From: Streptomyces sp. CB00316
Lineage (GTDB): Bacteria; Actinomycetota; Actinomycetes; Streptomycetales; Streptomycetaceae
Direction: 5' to 3'
Assembly (NCBI RefSeq): GCF_001905595.1
Contig: NZ_LIXI01000002.1
Coordinates: 682,001-746,000, forward strand
DNA length: 64,000 bases
In this document: positions 28,598 through 37,620 of the stretch, piece after piece
How positions within the stretch are numbered: the first letter of the stretch is position 1
How the letters are laid out: each line of letters opens with the position of its first letter
Notes under the pieces: model-generated
Database searches by the model: none
The model's input: only the letters and a program-made list of their open reading frames with translations
What the model was told of the DNA's origin: nothing
Made by a program: the position numbers and the translations under genes

Positions 28598-29290
28598 CCC
28601 CCCAGGCTACCGGTGCTCGGATCTCGCACTCGAACCGATATTGCCGAGCGCGTCACTTTGACCGAATTGCCGGAATTGATATTTCTGGGGGTGAATCGCG
28701 AGGTGCGATCCGGGGCTTGTGCCTTGGGCGTGCATCCGGGCCTGCGTCAATAACGGCGGTTAACTCCCCTGAATAGGGCAGAAGGTGCAGGCTCTCCTGA
28801 CGTACGAGCCTTTGGCGGAGGGGGAGTTGAGGGCGCTCTCCCGTGCGTTGTCCACAGGAGGAGGTGTTTCGGAATAGTTATCCACAGGCTGTGAAGAAGT
28901 TCTGTGGATGATGGAACGGAATGTTCCGGGAGCTGGACGAAGACGCGCCGATCCCCTGTCCTCGCGGTCGAAACCTGCCCCGCACGCTCATTCGAGTGGC
29001 AATTCGTCGCTCTGGTGAGTTGATCAAGGGAATTCGCGCGACCCGGGAGGGCTCGCGCCGAGAGGTCCTCTGTGGACGCATCGAGGGCCACTGCGTTGAT
29101 TTGTCGACGATGTCGCATTGGGGTGTCGACTTGTCCCCAGGTCGAGAAGCCGTCCTGTGGATAACTCTGTGGGTGGATGACTATCCGTAGGTAGGCCCAC
29201 AGCGCAGCGCACAGGGCAACCTGGAACGGAGCGAGCGGAGCTGCCCGGAGCGGAGTGCTCCGCTCGGGGACGGGCCGCCGCCGACCACCG
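28598..29290. promoter_or_regulatory. Non-coding region with a DnaA-box cluster
   Basis: A 693-base gap with no credible gene. Perfect DnaA boxes are TTGTCCACA (28848-28856), TTATCCACA (28878-28886) and TGTGGATAA (29156-29164, reverse). One-mismatch copies are TGTGGATGA (28903-28911, reverse) and TTGTCCCCA (29131-29139), and TGTGGACGC (29071-29079) is weaker. This resembles the high-affinity D78 cluster reported in S. coelicolor, which titrates DnaA. Its distance from the 18.6-kb cluster here, about 10 kb, is also similar to that between the reported H69 and D78 clusters. Identity is inference. Confidence 0.8.
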
Positions 29291-30226
29291 TCAGATCCGC
29301 CCGTCCTGGCTGCGCGCCAGCCAGTCGGAAGCCTCGGTGAAGGCGCTGTCCGAGGTGCCCGCCCGCAGCGGCCGGACCTCCTCGGCGGATACGCCCGCCC
29401 GCGGGTACGAACCGAGGAACCGCACCTTCGGGCAGATCCGCTTCAGCCCCATCAGGGCCTCCCCCACCCGCCGGTCCGCGATGTGCCCCTCGGCGTCCAC
29501 GGCGAAGCAGTAGTTGCCGATCCCCTCGCCGGTCGGGCGCGACTGGATCAGCATCAGGTTGACGCCGCGCACCGCGAATTCCTGGAGCAGCTCCAGCAGC
29601 GCACCGGGGTGGTCGTCGCCCAGCCAGATCACCACGGACGTCTTGTCGGCTCCGGTCGGGGCGGACGGCCGGGCCGGGCGGCCCACCAGGACGAAGCGGG
29701 TCTGGGCGTTCTCCGCGTCGTGGATCTCCGTGACCAGCGGTTCGAGCCCGTAGGTGGCGGCGGCGAACTCACCGGCGAACGCGGCGTCGTAGCGCCCCTC
29801 CTGGACCAGCCGGGCGCCGTCCGCGTTGGACGCCGCCGACTCCCACGCGGCCTGCGGGAGGTGGGCCGCCATCCAGTTGCGCACCTGCGGCTGGGCGGCC
29901 GGGTGCGCGGTGACCGTCTTGATGTCCGACAGCTTGGTGCCCGGCCGCACGAGCAGCGCGAAGGTGATGGAGAGCAGCACCTCACGGTAGATCATCAGCG
30001 GCTCGCCGCTGGTCAGCTCGTCGAGCGTGGCCGTGATGCCGCCCTCGACGGAGTTCTCGATCGGCACGAGAGCCGCCGCCGCCTCCCCGTTGCGTACGGC
30101 GTCCAGGGCCGCCGGTACGGAGACCATCGGGACGAGCTCGCGGGTGGCGGCTTCCGGGAGCGTGCGGAGGGCGACCTCGGTGAAGGTGCCTTCGGGACCG
30201 AGATAGGCGTAGCGCGTGGCTGACAT
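29291..30226 (-). CDS. pheA: Prephenate dehydratase
   Basis: A 311-aa monofunctional enzyme converting prephenate to phenylpyruvate in phenylalanine synthesis. The catalytic TRF motif is in NAQTRFVLVG, and the N-terminal YLGPEGTFTE and SVEGGI blocks are present. A C-terminal ACT domain contains DHPGALLELLQEF; the usual ESRP regulatory motif reads QSRP. The regulatory domain implies feedback by phenylalanine. It stands alone, 140 bases downstream of the DyP peroxidase gene on the same strand. Confidence 0.96.
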   Translation of the reverse strand: MSATRYAYLGPEGTFTEVALRTLPEAATRELVPMVSVPAALDAVRNGEAAAALVPIENSVEGGITATLDELTSGEPLMIYREVLLSITFALLVRPGTKLSDIKTVTAHPAAQPQVRNWMAAHLPQAAWESAASNADGARLVQEGRYDAAFAGEFAAATYGLEPLVTEIHDAENAQTRFVLVGRPARPSAPTGADKTSVVIWLGDDHPGALLELLQEFAVRGVNLMLIQSRPTGEGIGNYCFAVDAEGHIADRRVGEALMGLKRICPKVRFLGSYPRAGVSAEEVRPLRAGTSDSAFTEASDWLARSQDGRI

Positions 30227-30270
30227 ACGCTCACCCTATTGCGCCGTACGGCGGGGGCCTCGCCGTCTCA

Positions 30271-30302
30271 GAATCCGGTCGGGGCTGAGGAATCCGGTCG
30301 GG
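30271..30302. repeat. 13-bp direct repeat
   Basis: GAATCCGGTCGGG occurs at 30271-30283 and 30290-30302 in the pheA promoter gap. It may be a regulator site or a chance duplication. Confidence 0.45.
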
Positions 30303-30366
30303 ACCCGGCGCCCCCAGGCCCACGAGGCGCCCAGCTTCAGGGCGGGCCCCTGACGTGCCCGGCATC

Positions 30367-31659
30367 TCACGACTCCAGCAGCCGCTGTCCCACGTACTCG
30401 CCCTCCGCCGCCCCGCCCGGCACCGCGAACAGCCCGCTCGCCTCGTGCCGGATGAACGGCGACAGCGCGTCACCCCGGTCGAGCTTGCGCTGTACGGGCA
30501 CGAACCCCTTGAACGGGTCGGCCTGCCAGCAGACGAAGAGCAGCCCGGCATCCGGGGTGCCGTCCTCCGAGATCCCGTCGTGATACGAGAACGGCCGCCG
30601 CAGCATGGCGGCCCCGCCGTTCTTCTCGGGGGAGGAGATCCGGGCGTGGGCGTGGTCGGGGATCAGGAGCCGGCCGTCCGGGCCCGCCTTGTCGAGGTCC
30701 ATCGGCGTGGTCTCGCTCCCGCCGCTCAGCGGGGCCCCGTCGGCCTTGCGCCGCCCGATGACCCGCTCCTGCCGGTCCACCGGGAGCTTCTCCCAGTCGT
30801 CCAGCAGCATCCTGATCCGGCGGACGACCGCGTACGAACCACCCTCCAGCCACTCGTGCGGGGTGCCGGGGGAGGCCGGCACGAACACCCGGCGCTCGAA
30901 GTCCTCGTCGGCCGGCTTCGGATTGCCTGTCCCGTCGATCTGGCCCATCAGGTTGCGGGCGGTCATCGGGCGGGCCGTGGCCCCAGGGGTGCGGTTGAAG
31001 CCGTTCATCTGCCACCGCACCTTTACTGTTCCCGCGCCCTCCTTCTGTACGGCCCGCAGGGCGTGGAAGGCGACCAGGGCGTCGTCGGCGCCGATCTGCA
31101 CCCAGAGGTCGCCGTCGGAGCGCCTGGCGTCCAGCTGGTCGGAGGAGAACGCGGGCAGCGGGTCGAGTCCGGCGGGCAGCCGGGAGGTGAGGCCCGTACG
31201 CGCGAAGAACGTACGGCCGAAGCCGAAGGTGACCGTGAGGGACGAGGGCCCCGCGTCCAGCGCGATGCCGGTGTCGTGGCCGGGCCCGTCCGCCGAGCCC
31301 GCCGCCGGGCGGCCCGCCATCAGCTCCCTCGCCACCGCCGACCAGCGCCGCATCAGGGCCACGGCCTCCTTGCGGCCCGCGCCCGCCACCAGGTCGAAGG
31401 CGACGAGGTGGCCCCGGGCCTGAAGCGGAGTGGTGATCCCCGGTTGATGTTTCCCGTGAAACATCGTCTCGGTGGAGCCGACGCTGGTCAGAGCGGTCGG
31501 CGGATCGGAGCGGGTCGCGGCGAACCCGGCCGCCCCGCCCGCCGCACCGAGCACCAGCCCGGTGGCACCCGCCGCGCCCACGCCGCCCAGCAGCCGTCGC
31601 CGCGAGACCCCGCCCACCGCGGGGTCCGGAGTCTTTTCGCCGTTCTCAGTCCTGCTCAC
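30367..31659 (-). CDS. dtpA: Tat-exported DyP-type heme peroxidase (DtpA-like)
   Basis: A 430-aa dye-decolourising peroxidase. The N-terminus has a twin-arginine signal (SRRRLLGG, residues 19-26) and a hydrophobic stretch. The distal Asp is in IDGTGNPK (Asp242). The proximal His338 (HAR) and Arg354 keep the 16-residue spacing of S. lividans DtpA His326/Arg342. In S. lividans the orthologous gene sits with sco and ecuC and is needed for maturation of the copper oxidase GlxA. It lies 4 bases after copCD, so it belongs to the copper operon. A parS-like sequence lies within the gene. Confidence 0.92.
   Translation of the reverse strand: MSRTENGEKTPDPAVGGVSRRRLLGGVGAAGATGLVLGAAGGAAGFAATRSDPPTALTSVGSTETMFHGKHQPGITTPLQARGHLVAFDLVAGAGRKEAVALMRRWSAVARELMAGRPAAGSADGPGHDTGIALDAGPSSLTVTFGFGRTFFARTGLTSRLPAGLDPLPAFSSDQLDARRSDGDLWVQIGADDALVAFHALRAVQKEGAGTVKVRWQMNGFNRTPGATARPMTARNLMGQIDGTGNPKPADEDFERRVFVPASPGTPHEWLEGGSYAVVRRIRMLLDDWEKLPVDRQERVIGRRKADGAPLSGGSETTPMDLDKAGPDGRLLIPDHAHARISSPEKNGGAAMLRRPFSYHDGISEDGTPDAGLLFVCWQADPFKGFVPVQRKLDRGDALSPFIRHEASGLFAVPGGAAEGEYVGQRLLES
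31448..31463. promoter_or_regulatory. parS-like site inside dtpA
   Basis: TGTTTCCCGTGAAACA differs from the perfect ParB site at one central position. It lies within the dtpA coding sequence, encoding MFHGK at residues 66-70. Confidence 0.6.
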
Positions 31660-31663
31660 GTAC

Positions 31664-33628
31664 TCAGCCGATCTTCACGTTCTTGTCGATGGTGACCTGG
31701 TCGATGTCGGAGGTCCGTACCGTCACGTCGACCTTCCACTCCCCCGCCATCGGGATCTGGACGCCGCTCGCCGCCCAGTGCCCCTCGGCGAGCCGGTCCG
31801 GCACGACCGGCAACGGGCCGATCTCCTGCGCCTCCAGGGTGAGGGCCACCTTCAGCTCCGGGACGTCCATAGGCTTGCCGTCGCGGCCGTCGATCCACAC
31901 GTGCAGCTCGTTGGAGCCGGTGCGCCCGGGGTCGATGTCGATCCGGACGGTCCCCTCGCCGTTCCGGCCGCCGGTGTCGAAGGGCATGCTCAGGTTGACG
32001 GGCCCCGCCGCCGGCACGGATGCCGCGGTGGAGGCGCCCTTGGCCTCCTCCTCCGTACGGCCCGGCTCGGTCGACGTCAGCATGGTGGTGACGGCCAGCA
32101 GGACCACGGCGATCGCCGCCTCGGCCAGGACCGAGCGGCGCAGCCCGGAACGCTCCGGGTCGGCGTCCCGTATCCGCTTCTTCTTCGTGGCGGTCAGGAC
32201 GGCCTGCTGGCGGGCCAGTTGGGCGGCGCGGGCAGGGTCGACGTCGCCGGCGGTCTCCACCGGATCGGCCGCGTTTTCGGGAACCTGGGAAAAGTCCTCG
32301 GAAGCCCCGGAAGCCCCGGAAGCCCCGGAAGCCTCGGAAGCCCCGGAGGTCACGGGGACATCCGTCAGCAGCCCCGTCCACCGGCGCGAGAACCACGCCA
32401 CGGCGAGCAGGAGGGCGATCAGTGCGACCTTGAGGATCAGGAGCTGCCCGTACCGCGTCCCGGTCAGCGCCGACCAGGAGCCGACCTGCCGCCACGACTG
32501 GTAGATCCCGGTGGCCGCGAGGACGAGGACGCTGCCGAACGCGACCCGGGAGAACCGCCGTACGGCATCGCTCCCGATGTCCGGCGTCCGGTACAGCGCC
32601 ACCAGGAGCGAGACGAGCCCGCCGAGCCAGGCGGCGACGGCCAGCAGGTGCAACACGTCCACCGGCATGGCGACCCCCGCCTGGATGCCGGTCGAGGCGT
32701 GCTCGGACATGGCCCAGGTGGCGGCGATACCCGCCGCGACGACTCCGCCGCCGACGGCCAGGCCGAAGGTGAGGTCCTTCTTCTCGACGGCGTCCTCGCG
32801 TCGGGCGTACGTACCGAACAGGACGGCGATGAACAGGGCTGCCGCGCCGAGCAGCAGGAGCCGCGAGACGAGGGCGGCGCCCGGCTTGGTGTCCAGGACG
32901 GCCTGGAGCCCGTCCAGGTCGAAGGCGTCGGCGAACTTGCCGCTGCCGGTGTACGGGTCGCGCAGCAGCAGCATGAGCAGGGTCGCCGCGGTCAGGACGA
33001 TCCAGCCGCGCACCACGACCCGCTGCATCGGCCGGACGGACGCGCCCCGGGGCCAGCAGCCCAGGACGAAGGCGGCGCCGCCCACGAGCAGGGTGAACCC
33101 GGCGTACGCGGCGTACCGCGCGATGCCGTAGACGGTGCCGACCGGGCCACCGCCCACCTCGTCGGAGGGCAGGGCCACGGTGGTCTCGGAGGGGGCGCCG
33201 ATGGAGAAGGTGAAGGCGCCGGAGATGGGGTGGCTGTCGGCGGAGACCGCCTGCCAGGCCACCGTGTAGGTGCCGTCGGGCAGGCCGGAGTGGAGCTCGA
33301 CGCCGTACCGGACGGTGGAGCCGTCGGACAGGTCCTTCGGCTCGGCCCCGGTGTCGGCGCGCTTGCTGCTGGGGTCCAGGACCCGGATGGACCCGTCGCC
33401 GACGGCGATCGCCTCGGAGAAGGTGAGGGTGACCTCCTTCGGCGCGGTGGCCACCACCGCCCCGTCCTGCGGGTCGCTCCCGGTGAGGGCGGCGTGCGCG
33501 GACGCCGGCCCGGCGCCGGCCAGCATCAGCCCGAACACCAGGCTGACGAGGGCGGCGACGAGCGCGGCGGCGGTGAACGGCCGCCGTATCGGGGACGCTC
33601 CGGGGCGCGGGGCGGTGGCAGTCATCAC
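31664..33628 (-). CDS. CopC-CopD fusion copper-handling membrane protein
   Basis: A 654-aa protein with a signal peptide ending at ASA, a CopC domain whose mature N-terminus begins HAALTGSDPQDG (the N-terminal His is a Cu(II) ligand in CopC), a CopD domain of about eight membrane helices and a C-terminal extracytoplasmic YtkA-like beta domain. A Ser/Gly/Ala/Glu linker encoded by a 9-bp tandem repeat lies near residues 430-445. It probably takes part in copper uptake or delivery across the membrane. It is part of the minus-strand copper operon. Confidence 0.9.
   Translation of the reverse strand: MMTATAPRPGASPIRRPFTAAALVAALVSLVFGLMLAGAGPASAHAALTGSDPQDGAVVATAPKEVTLTFSEAIAVGDGSIRVLDPSSKRADTGAEPKDLSDGSTVRYGVELHSGLPDGTYTVAWQAVSADSHPISGAFTFSIGAPSETTVALPSDEVGGGPVGTVYGIARYAAYAGFTLLVGGAAFVLGCWPRGASVRPMQRVVVRGWIVLTAATLLMLLLRDPYTGSGKFADAFDLDGLQAVLDTKPGAALVSRLLLLGAAALFIAVLFGTYARREDAVEKKDLTFGLAVGGGVVAAGIAATWAMSEHASTGIQAGVAMPVDVLHLLAVAAWLGGLVSLLVALYRTPDIGSDAVRRFSRVAFGSVLVLAATGIYQSWRQVGSWSALTGTRYGQLLILKVALIALLLAVAWFSRRWTGLLTDVPVTSGASEASGASGASGASEDFSQVPENAADPVETAGDVDPARAAQLARQQAVLTATKKKRIRDADPERSGLRRSVLAEAAIAVVLLAVTTMLTSTEPGRTEEEAKGASTAASVPAAGPVNLSMPFDTGGRNGEGTVRIDIDPGRTGSNELHVWIDGRDGKPMDVPELKVALTLEAQEIGPLPVVPDRLAEGHWAASGVQIPMAGEWKVDVTVRTSDIDQVTIDKNVKIG
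32301..32345. repeat. Five 9-bp tandem repeats in copCD
   Basis: Units of GAAGCCCCG run from 32301 to 32345, with one unit carrying a T. They encode a Gly-Ala-Ser linker, so copy-number change would keep the frame. Confidence 0.85.
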
Positions 33629-33638
33629 GGTCGGACCC

Positions 33639-34088
33639 TCACTGCTTCTTCGGGTTGTGGGTGGTTTCCTTCACCGGCAGGTCGACCGTGATGGGGCCGG
33701 CCTTCTCGAAGTGCAGCTCGACGGAGACCTTCTCGCCCTGCTTGGGCTTCTTCTTGAGATTCATGAACATGATGTGGTTGCCGCCGCGTTCGAGGTCGAG
33801 CTCGCCGTTGGCCGGCACCTCGAACGACGCGACCTCGCGCATCCGCTGGTTCTTCGTCTCGTGGATCGTGACGTCGTCGGAGAGCGGGCTGGTCACCGAG
33901 GTGAGCCGGTCGGCGGAGGACCCGCTGTTCTGTACGACGAGGAAGCCTGCGGCCATGTCGCTGACGGGCTGCGGCAGATACGCGCCGACGACCTTCAGCT
34001 CGGGCTCGTCGCTCCCGGTGGAGCACCCCGCCAGCGCCAGCCCCGTGGTGAGGGCGAGGACGCCGGCGAGGACCGTGCGGCGGTTCAC
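33639..34088 (-). CDS. ecuC: Extracytoplasmic copper chaperone, PCu(A)C family (ECuC-like)
   Basis: A 149-aa lipoprotein: basic N-terminus and lipobox ALAGC with Cys22. The PCuAC copper site is visible as an early His (IHETKNQRM) with a Met seven residues later and a distal NHIMFMNL His/Met pair. Such proteins carry Cu(I) to cytochrome oxidase or other cuproenzymes. The GTG at 34088 overlaps the sco stop by 4 bases. The name follows the equivalent S. lividans operon. Confidence 0.88.
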   Translation of the reverse strand: MNRRTVLAGVLALTTGLALAGCSTGSDEPELKVVGAYLPQPVSDMAAGFLVVQNSGSSADRLTSVTSPLSDDVTIHETKNQRMREVASFEVPANGELDLERGGNHIMFMNLKKKPKQGEKVSVELHFEKAGPITVDLPVKETTHNPKKQ

Positions 34089-34744
34089 GGGTTCTCCCCC
34101 TTGATCAGCTTGGGGAGATCCTTCGCGTACTCCTCGGCGGTGGTGTCCTCGCCGTACAGCACGTATCCGCCGTCCGTCTTCGGGGAGAAGGCGACGACCT
34201 GTGCCCCGTGCATCGAGACGGGCTTGCCGTTCTTGTCCTTCGTCGCCGGCTCGATGCCGATGCCGATCTGGCGCGCCCCCGCCTGGATGGCGGGGAAGTC
34301 GCCGGTGAGACCGGTGAAGGTGGGGTCCTGGGCCGTGAGCCACTTGCCGAGCGAGGCGGGGGTGTCGCGCTCGGGGTCGGTGGTGACGAAGACGACCTGG
34401 AGCCTTTCCTGGTCGGCCTTGGGCAGGTCCCGCTTGGCGATGGAGATGTTGCTCATGGTCAGCGGGCAGACGTCGGGGCAGTGGGTGTAGCCGAAGTAGA
34501 TGAGCGTCGGCTTGCCCTTGGTCGCCTCGCGGAGGTCGTACTCCTTGCCGTTCGTGTCGGTGAGGACGAGGTTCGGCTTGGTGAACGGCTGGTCGAGAAC
34601 GGTCGCGGCCCGGGTCTTCGGCGAGGCCTCGACATCGGCGACCGACGAGGAGCCCGCCTTGTCACCGCTGCTGCCGCAGGCCGAGAGGGCCAGTGCGGCC
34701 GCGGCGGCGAACGCCAGGGCTGTCACTGCTTTTCTGTTGCGCAT
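34085..34744 (-). CDS. sco: Sco1/SenC copper chaperone lipoprotein
   Basis: A 219-aa membrane-anchored thioredoxin-fold protein. The lipobox is ALSAC with Cys23. Copper ligands are the CPDVC motif (Cys89, Cys93) and His179 in VSMHG. Sco proteins load copper into the CuA centre of cytochrome c oxidase and, in Streptomyces, act in copper-dependent development. It is coupled by GTGA overlap to the ecuC-like gene. Confidence 0.93.
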   Translation of the reverse strand: MRNRKAVTALAFAAAAALALSACGSSGDKAGSSSVADVEASPKTRAATVLDQPFTKPNLVLTDTNGKEYDLREATKGKPTLIYFGYTHCPDVCPLTMSNISIAKRDLPKADQERLQVVFVTTDPERDTPASLGKWLTAQDPTFTGLTGDFPAIQAGARQIGIGIEPATKDKNGKPVSMHGAQVVAFSPKTDGGYVLYGEDTTAEEYAKDLPKLIKGENP

Positions 34745-34853
34745 GAAGGGGTGTCCTGAATGTGGTGCGGGTGGTGGGACCGGCAGGTCAGGCCGTACGG
34801 CGACGGCCTGACCTGGGCGGGTGGTCCGTACGGGGGCGGCCGGACCGGGTGGA

Positions 34854-35609
34854 TCAGACCGTACGGCGGCGGCCGGCGAGCACGCCGAACGCGACGCCCG
34901 CGATGCCGATGAGGATGCCGATGATGCCCAGGGTGCGGGCCGTGGTGTCGCTGGAGGAGGACGCGGCGTGCGTCTCCTTCTTGTCGCCCTCCGCCGACGC
35001 GGCCTGGTCGTCGGCCTTGTGGTCGTCGTCGCCGGCCTGGTCGGCCGCGCCGCCGTGGTGGTCCTCGGTCGCGGCGGTCAGCTTCAGGACCGGGGCGGGG
35101 CTGTCGGGCTCCTCGCCGCCCTTGGGCTCCTCGATCCAGCGGACGACTTCCTTGTTGTCGTACGTCTGGATGGCCTTGAAGACCAGCTGGTCGGCGTCCT
35201 CGGGCAGCTGGCCGACGGAGACCGGGAACTGCTGGAAGTAGCCGGGCGCGATCTTGGAGCCGTCGGCGGTCCAGGTCACCTTGGTGACGGCCTCGGTGAT
35301 CTTCCGGCCGTGCACCTTCAGGGGCTTGTCGAGCTTGCCCTTGGTGATCGCGATCTTCCAGCCCGGCACGGCCTCGGGGGTGACGGAGGAGAGCGGGTGG
35401 TCGGCCGGGAAGTTCACCTCGAGCTTGACCGTGGAGGCCTGGTCCCGCTCGTTGGGGACCTTGAAGTTGAGGGTGGCGTAACCGCCCTTGGCGGCCTCGC
35501 CCTGCGGCTGGACGCTGACGTGCGCGGCGGCGGGGCCGGCGAGCAGCAGGACGGTGGACGCGGCGACGCCGGCGGCGATGGCGATACGGGAGACATTGGT
35601 GGCGCTCAT
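34854..35609 (-). CDS. ycnI: YcnI/DUF1775 family secreted protein
   Basis: A 251-aa protein with a signal peptide cleaved at PAAA-H, giving a mature N-terminal His (HVSVQPQGEA), which binds copper in YcnI. The DUF1775 beta domain is followed by an Asp/His/Ala-rich spacer and a C-terminal membrane helix with a basic end (GVLAGRRR), which would anchor it outside the cell. The ATG at 35609 is the natural start. The 109-base gap to sco is consistent with co-transcription. Confidence 0.92.
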   Translation of the reverse strand: MSATNVSRIAIAAGVAASTVLLLAGPAAAHVSVQPQGEAAKGGYATLNFKVPNERDQASTVKLEVNFPADHPLSSVTPEAVPGWKIAITKGKLDKPLKVHGRKITEAVTKVTWTADGSKIAPGYFQQFPVSVGQLPEDADQLVFKAIQTYDNKEVVRWIEEPKGGEEPDSPAPVLKLTAATEDHHGGAADQAGDDDHKADDQAASAEGDKKETHAASSSSDTTARTLGIIGILIGIAGVAFGVLAGRRRTV

Positions 35610-35800
35610 GGCAGGAATCACTCCACGGAGGAAGAGGAATACGGAAGAGGAAGACGGTGGTCCGGCGCGCGGGTGTGCGACGGCGGCACGACACCTCGTC
35701 CGGTCCGTGGGGAATCCGGCCATGTCCGCGAGAGCCGTCCATGAGGAACGGCCCGTTGTGCACGGTGATGGTCCGTACGGCGGTGGGCGCAGGTGTCGCG

Positions 35801-36652
35801 TCAGGCTGCGAGGGCGTACGCGGCCGGAGGCCCGCGCCTGATCACCAGGTGCTGCAGAGGGTCCCCGGTGGCGGGTGCCGGATCGTCGTCGGCCGTACGC
35901 AGGGCGCGCGGGCCGCTCGCGAGCTGCACACGCGCTCCGGCGCGCAGGGCGTGTACGAGCGCGAGCGCCGCGCGCAGGGAGCGCAGCCGGGCGCCGGCCG
36001 CCAGTGCCTGGGCGCCGTACGCCGAGAGCCGGGCCAGCCGGAAGAGGGCGGCCTCGCCGCGCCGCAGCAGCCAGCCGGCGGCGAGCGCGGCCAGCAGGTG
36101 GGCCAGGAACATCGGCAGGCCCGGCAGCAGTGCGGCCACCGAGGCGTACGCCGCGCCCATGCCGGATCCACTGTCCGCAGCCGCCGCGGTGGCGGCTCCC
36201 GACGCGAGGTGGCTGTGGCCCGCGACCGTGGAGGGGTCTATGCCCGCCGTCGTGACGATGCGGTGGGCGTCGGCGGCGTCGATCTGCGCCGGCCCTGCAC
36301 CGCACACCAGCCCGGCTGCGAACCGGATCAGCGGGCTCTCGCCGCTGCCCGGGGTCGCGGCGGCGGCGACGGCCTGAGCGCTGCCGTGGCTGCCGTACGC
36401 GAAGAGGACGTGCAGGGCGACCTGTCCGCCCGCCAGCGCACCCGCGATCGACGGCAGGGAGCGTTCCCGTCCGGCGAGGGCCGAGGCCACGGCGAGGACG
36501 CCGAGGAATCCGGCGAGCAGGGTCCACGCGGGGACGGGCGCCCCGGCGGCGAACGCGTGCCCCGCCGCGGACAGCACGACGCAGACCGCGGTGAACACCG
36601 CGGCCCTCATGAGCCGCAGACCGGCTCCGGCGTGTGCGACAGGCGTGGACAT
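35801..36652 (-). CDS. Hypothetical polytopic membrane protein of the copper cluster
   Basis: A 283-aa Ala-rich protein with about five to six hydrophobic segments and scattered His residues (HVLFAYGSHG, AGHSHLASG, LAHLLAAL), followed by a hydrophilic C-terminus. No domain is recognised. Its position at the head of the ycnI-sco-ecuC-copCD-dtpA series, same strand, suggests a part in copper handling. That is inference from context. Confidence 0.72.
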   Translation of the reverse strand: MSTPVAHAGAGLRLMRAAVFTAVCVVLSAAGHAFAAGAPVPAWTLLAGFLGVLAVASALAGRERSLPSIAGALAGGQVALHVLFAYGSHGSAQAVAAAATPGSGESPLIRFAAGLVCGAGPAQIDAADAHRIVTTAGIDPSTVAGHSHLASGAATAAAADSGSGMGAAYASVAALLPGLPMFLAHLLAALAAGWLLRRGEAALFRLARLSAYGAQALAAGARLRSLRAALALVHALRAGARVQLASGPRALRTADDDPAPATGDPLQHLVIRRGPPAAYALAA

Positions 36653-36974
36653 GGCCGGAACATCATCGCACTGCGCACCCTCTCGCGGTACGGCAGGTCC
36701 GGAAGTTCAGCCTCCGTCCCCAAGCGTGAGTCTCCGTCCGCAAAGTGCGCTTGTTGTGGCTGTTGGCGGGGGATGTACGGACTGTGGACGCACCGCTCCC
36801 GGAACCCGCCCCCGCCCGCCGCCTCCGCCGGGGTGGTCCCCGGGGCGGCCATACACCGGTGCGCGGAATATCCGCGTCCGCCGAATGAGGGCTCTCACAG
36901 CCGATCCGTGCTTACGAAGTGCCTTGTGCGGCAATACGTATCAGTACGTCGAGCCGCAGCCAGGAGGCTGGAGC
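36653..36974. other. Divergent intergenic region
   Basis: A 322-base gap between divergent genes. It must contain promoters for the copper-cluster membrane gene and the RsbW-type gene. A good AGGAGG ribosome site lies at 36963. No CsoR-type operator was identified by eye. Confidence 0.45.
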
Positions 36975-37589
36975 ATGAGCATCTGGTGGTCACTCCATTT
37001 GCGGCGCGAAGCTGCGAGCGTTCCGCTCGCCCGTCGTTTTCTGCTCGGCACCATGGAAACCGCGGGGGTGGATCCGGACATCTCCTTCGACCTCTCGGTA
37101 GCGCTCAGCGAAGCCTGTGCCAACGCCGTCGAACACGGCGGCGACCGGTCGGGCCTGGCGGAGCACGGGGATCGCGGAACCGAGAGGGCGCCGGCGGACT
37201 CCGGGCAGTACCGGGTCACGGCCTATCTGGACGGCGAGAAATGCCGTATCGAGGTGGCCGACTCGGGGCCGGGCTTCCCCGCCCGGCGCGCGCTTCGCCC
37301 AGCCGCGCACACCGAACACGCGGAGCACGTCGAGCGGGCTCAGCAATCGGAGCACGTCGAGCGGGCCCAGCAACCGGAGCAGGTCGAAAAGACGCAGCAC
37401 CCGGGATTCGTGGGCGCGCAGCCCACGTTCGCCCCCTACATCCCGTGCGTCGCCGAGAGCGGCCGGGGGCTGGACCTCATCGAGCAGCTCGCCGACCACG
37501 TCCAGTTCGGCAACCGGCCGGGCCGGGGCGCGGTGGTCAGCTTCGACAAGGTCCTGAAATGGCGGGAGGGCGCGCTGCTCATGGTGTGA
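36975..37589 (+). CDS. RsbW-type ATP-binding (anti-sigma-like) protein with repeat insertion
   Basis: A 204-aa HATPase_c_2 protein related to RsbW/SpoIIAB serine kinases. The N box is SEACANAVEHG, G1 is DSGPGFPAR and G2 is ESGRGLDLIEQL. Between G1 and G2, in the ATP-lid region, there is an insertion containing three 9-residue Gln/Glu/His-rich repeats. The ATG at 36975 follows AGGAGG. Streptomyces have many such proteins; no sigma factor or antagonist gene is adjacent, so the partner is unknown. Confidence 0.87.
   Translation: MSIWWSLHLRREAASVPLARRFLLGTMETAGVDPDISFDLSVALSEACANAVEHGGDRSGLAEHGDRGTERAPADSGQYRVTAYLDGEKCRIEVADSGPGFPARRALRPAAHTEHAEHVERAQQSEHVERAQQPEQVEKTQHPGFVGAQPTFAPYIPCVAESGRGLDLIEQLADHVQFGNRPGRGAVVSFDKVLKWREGALLMV
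37321..37401. repeat. Three 27-bp tandem repeats in the ATP-lid region
   Basis: Units 37321-37347, 37348-37374 and 37375-37401 encode EHVERAQQS, EHVERAQQP and the diverged EQVEKTQHP. They are in frame and lie between the G1 and G2 boxes of the kinase-like domain. Confidence 0.88.
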
Positions 37590-37620
37590 GCGGCGCGCCC
37601 TGTCATCAGGCGGAAGAGGG

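Noticed and set aside
28598..29290. DnaA-box region considered as oriC
   Set aside because: dnaA and dnaN are not adjacent and box number is too low for a Streptomyces origin; a titration or regulatory cluster is more likely.
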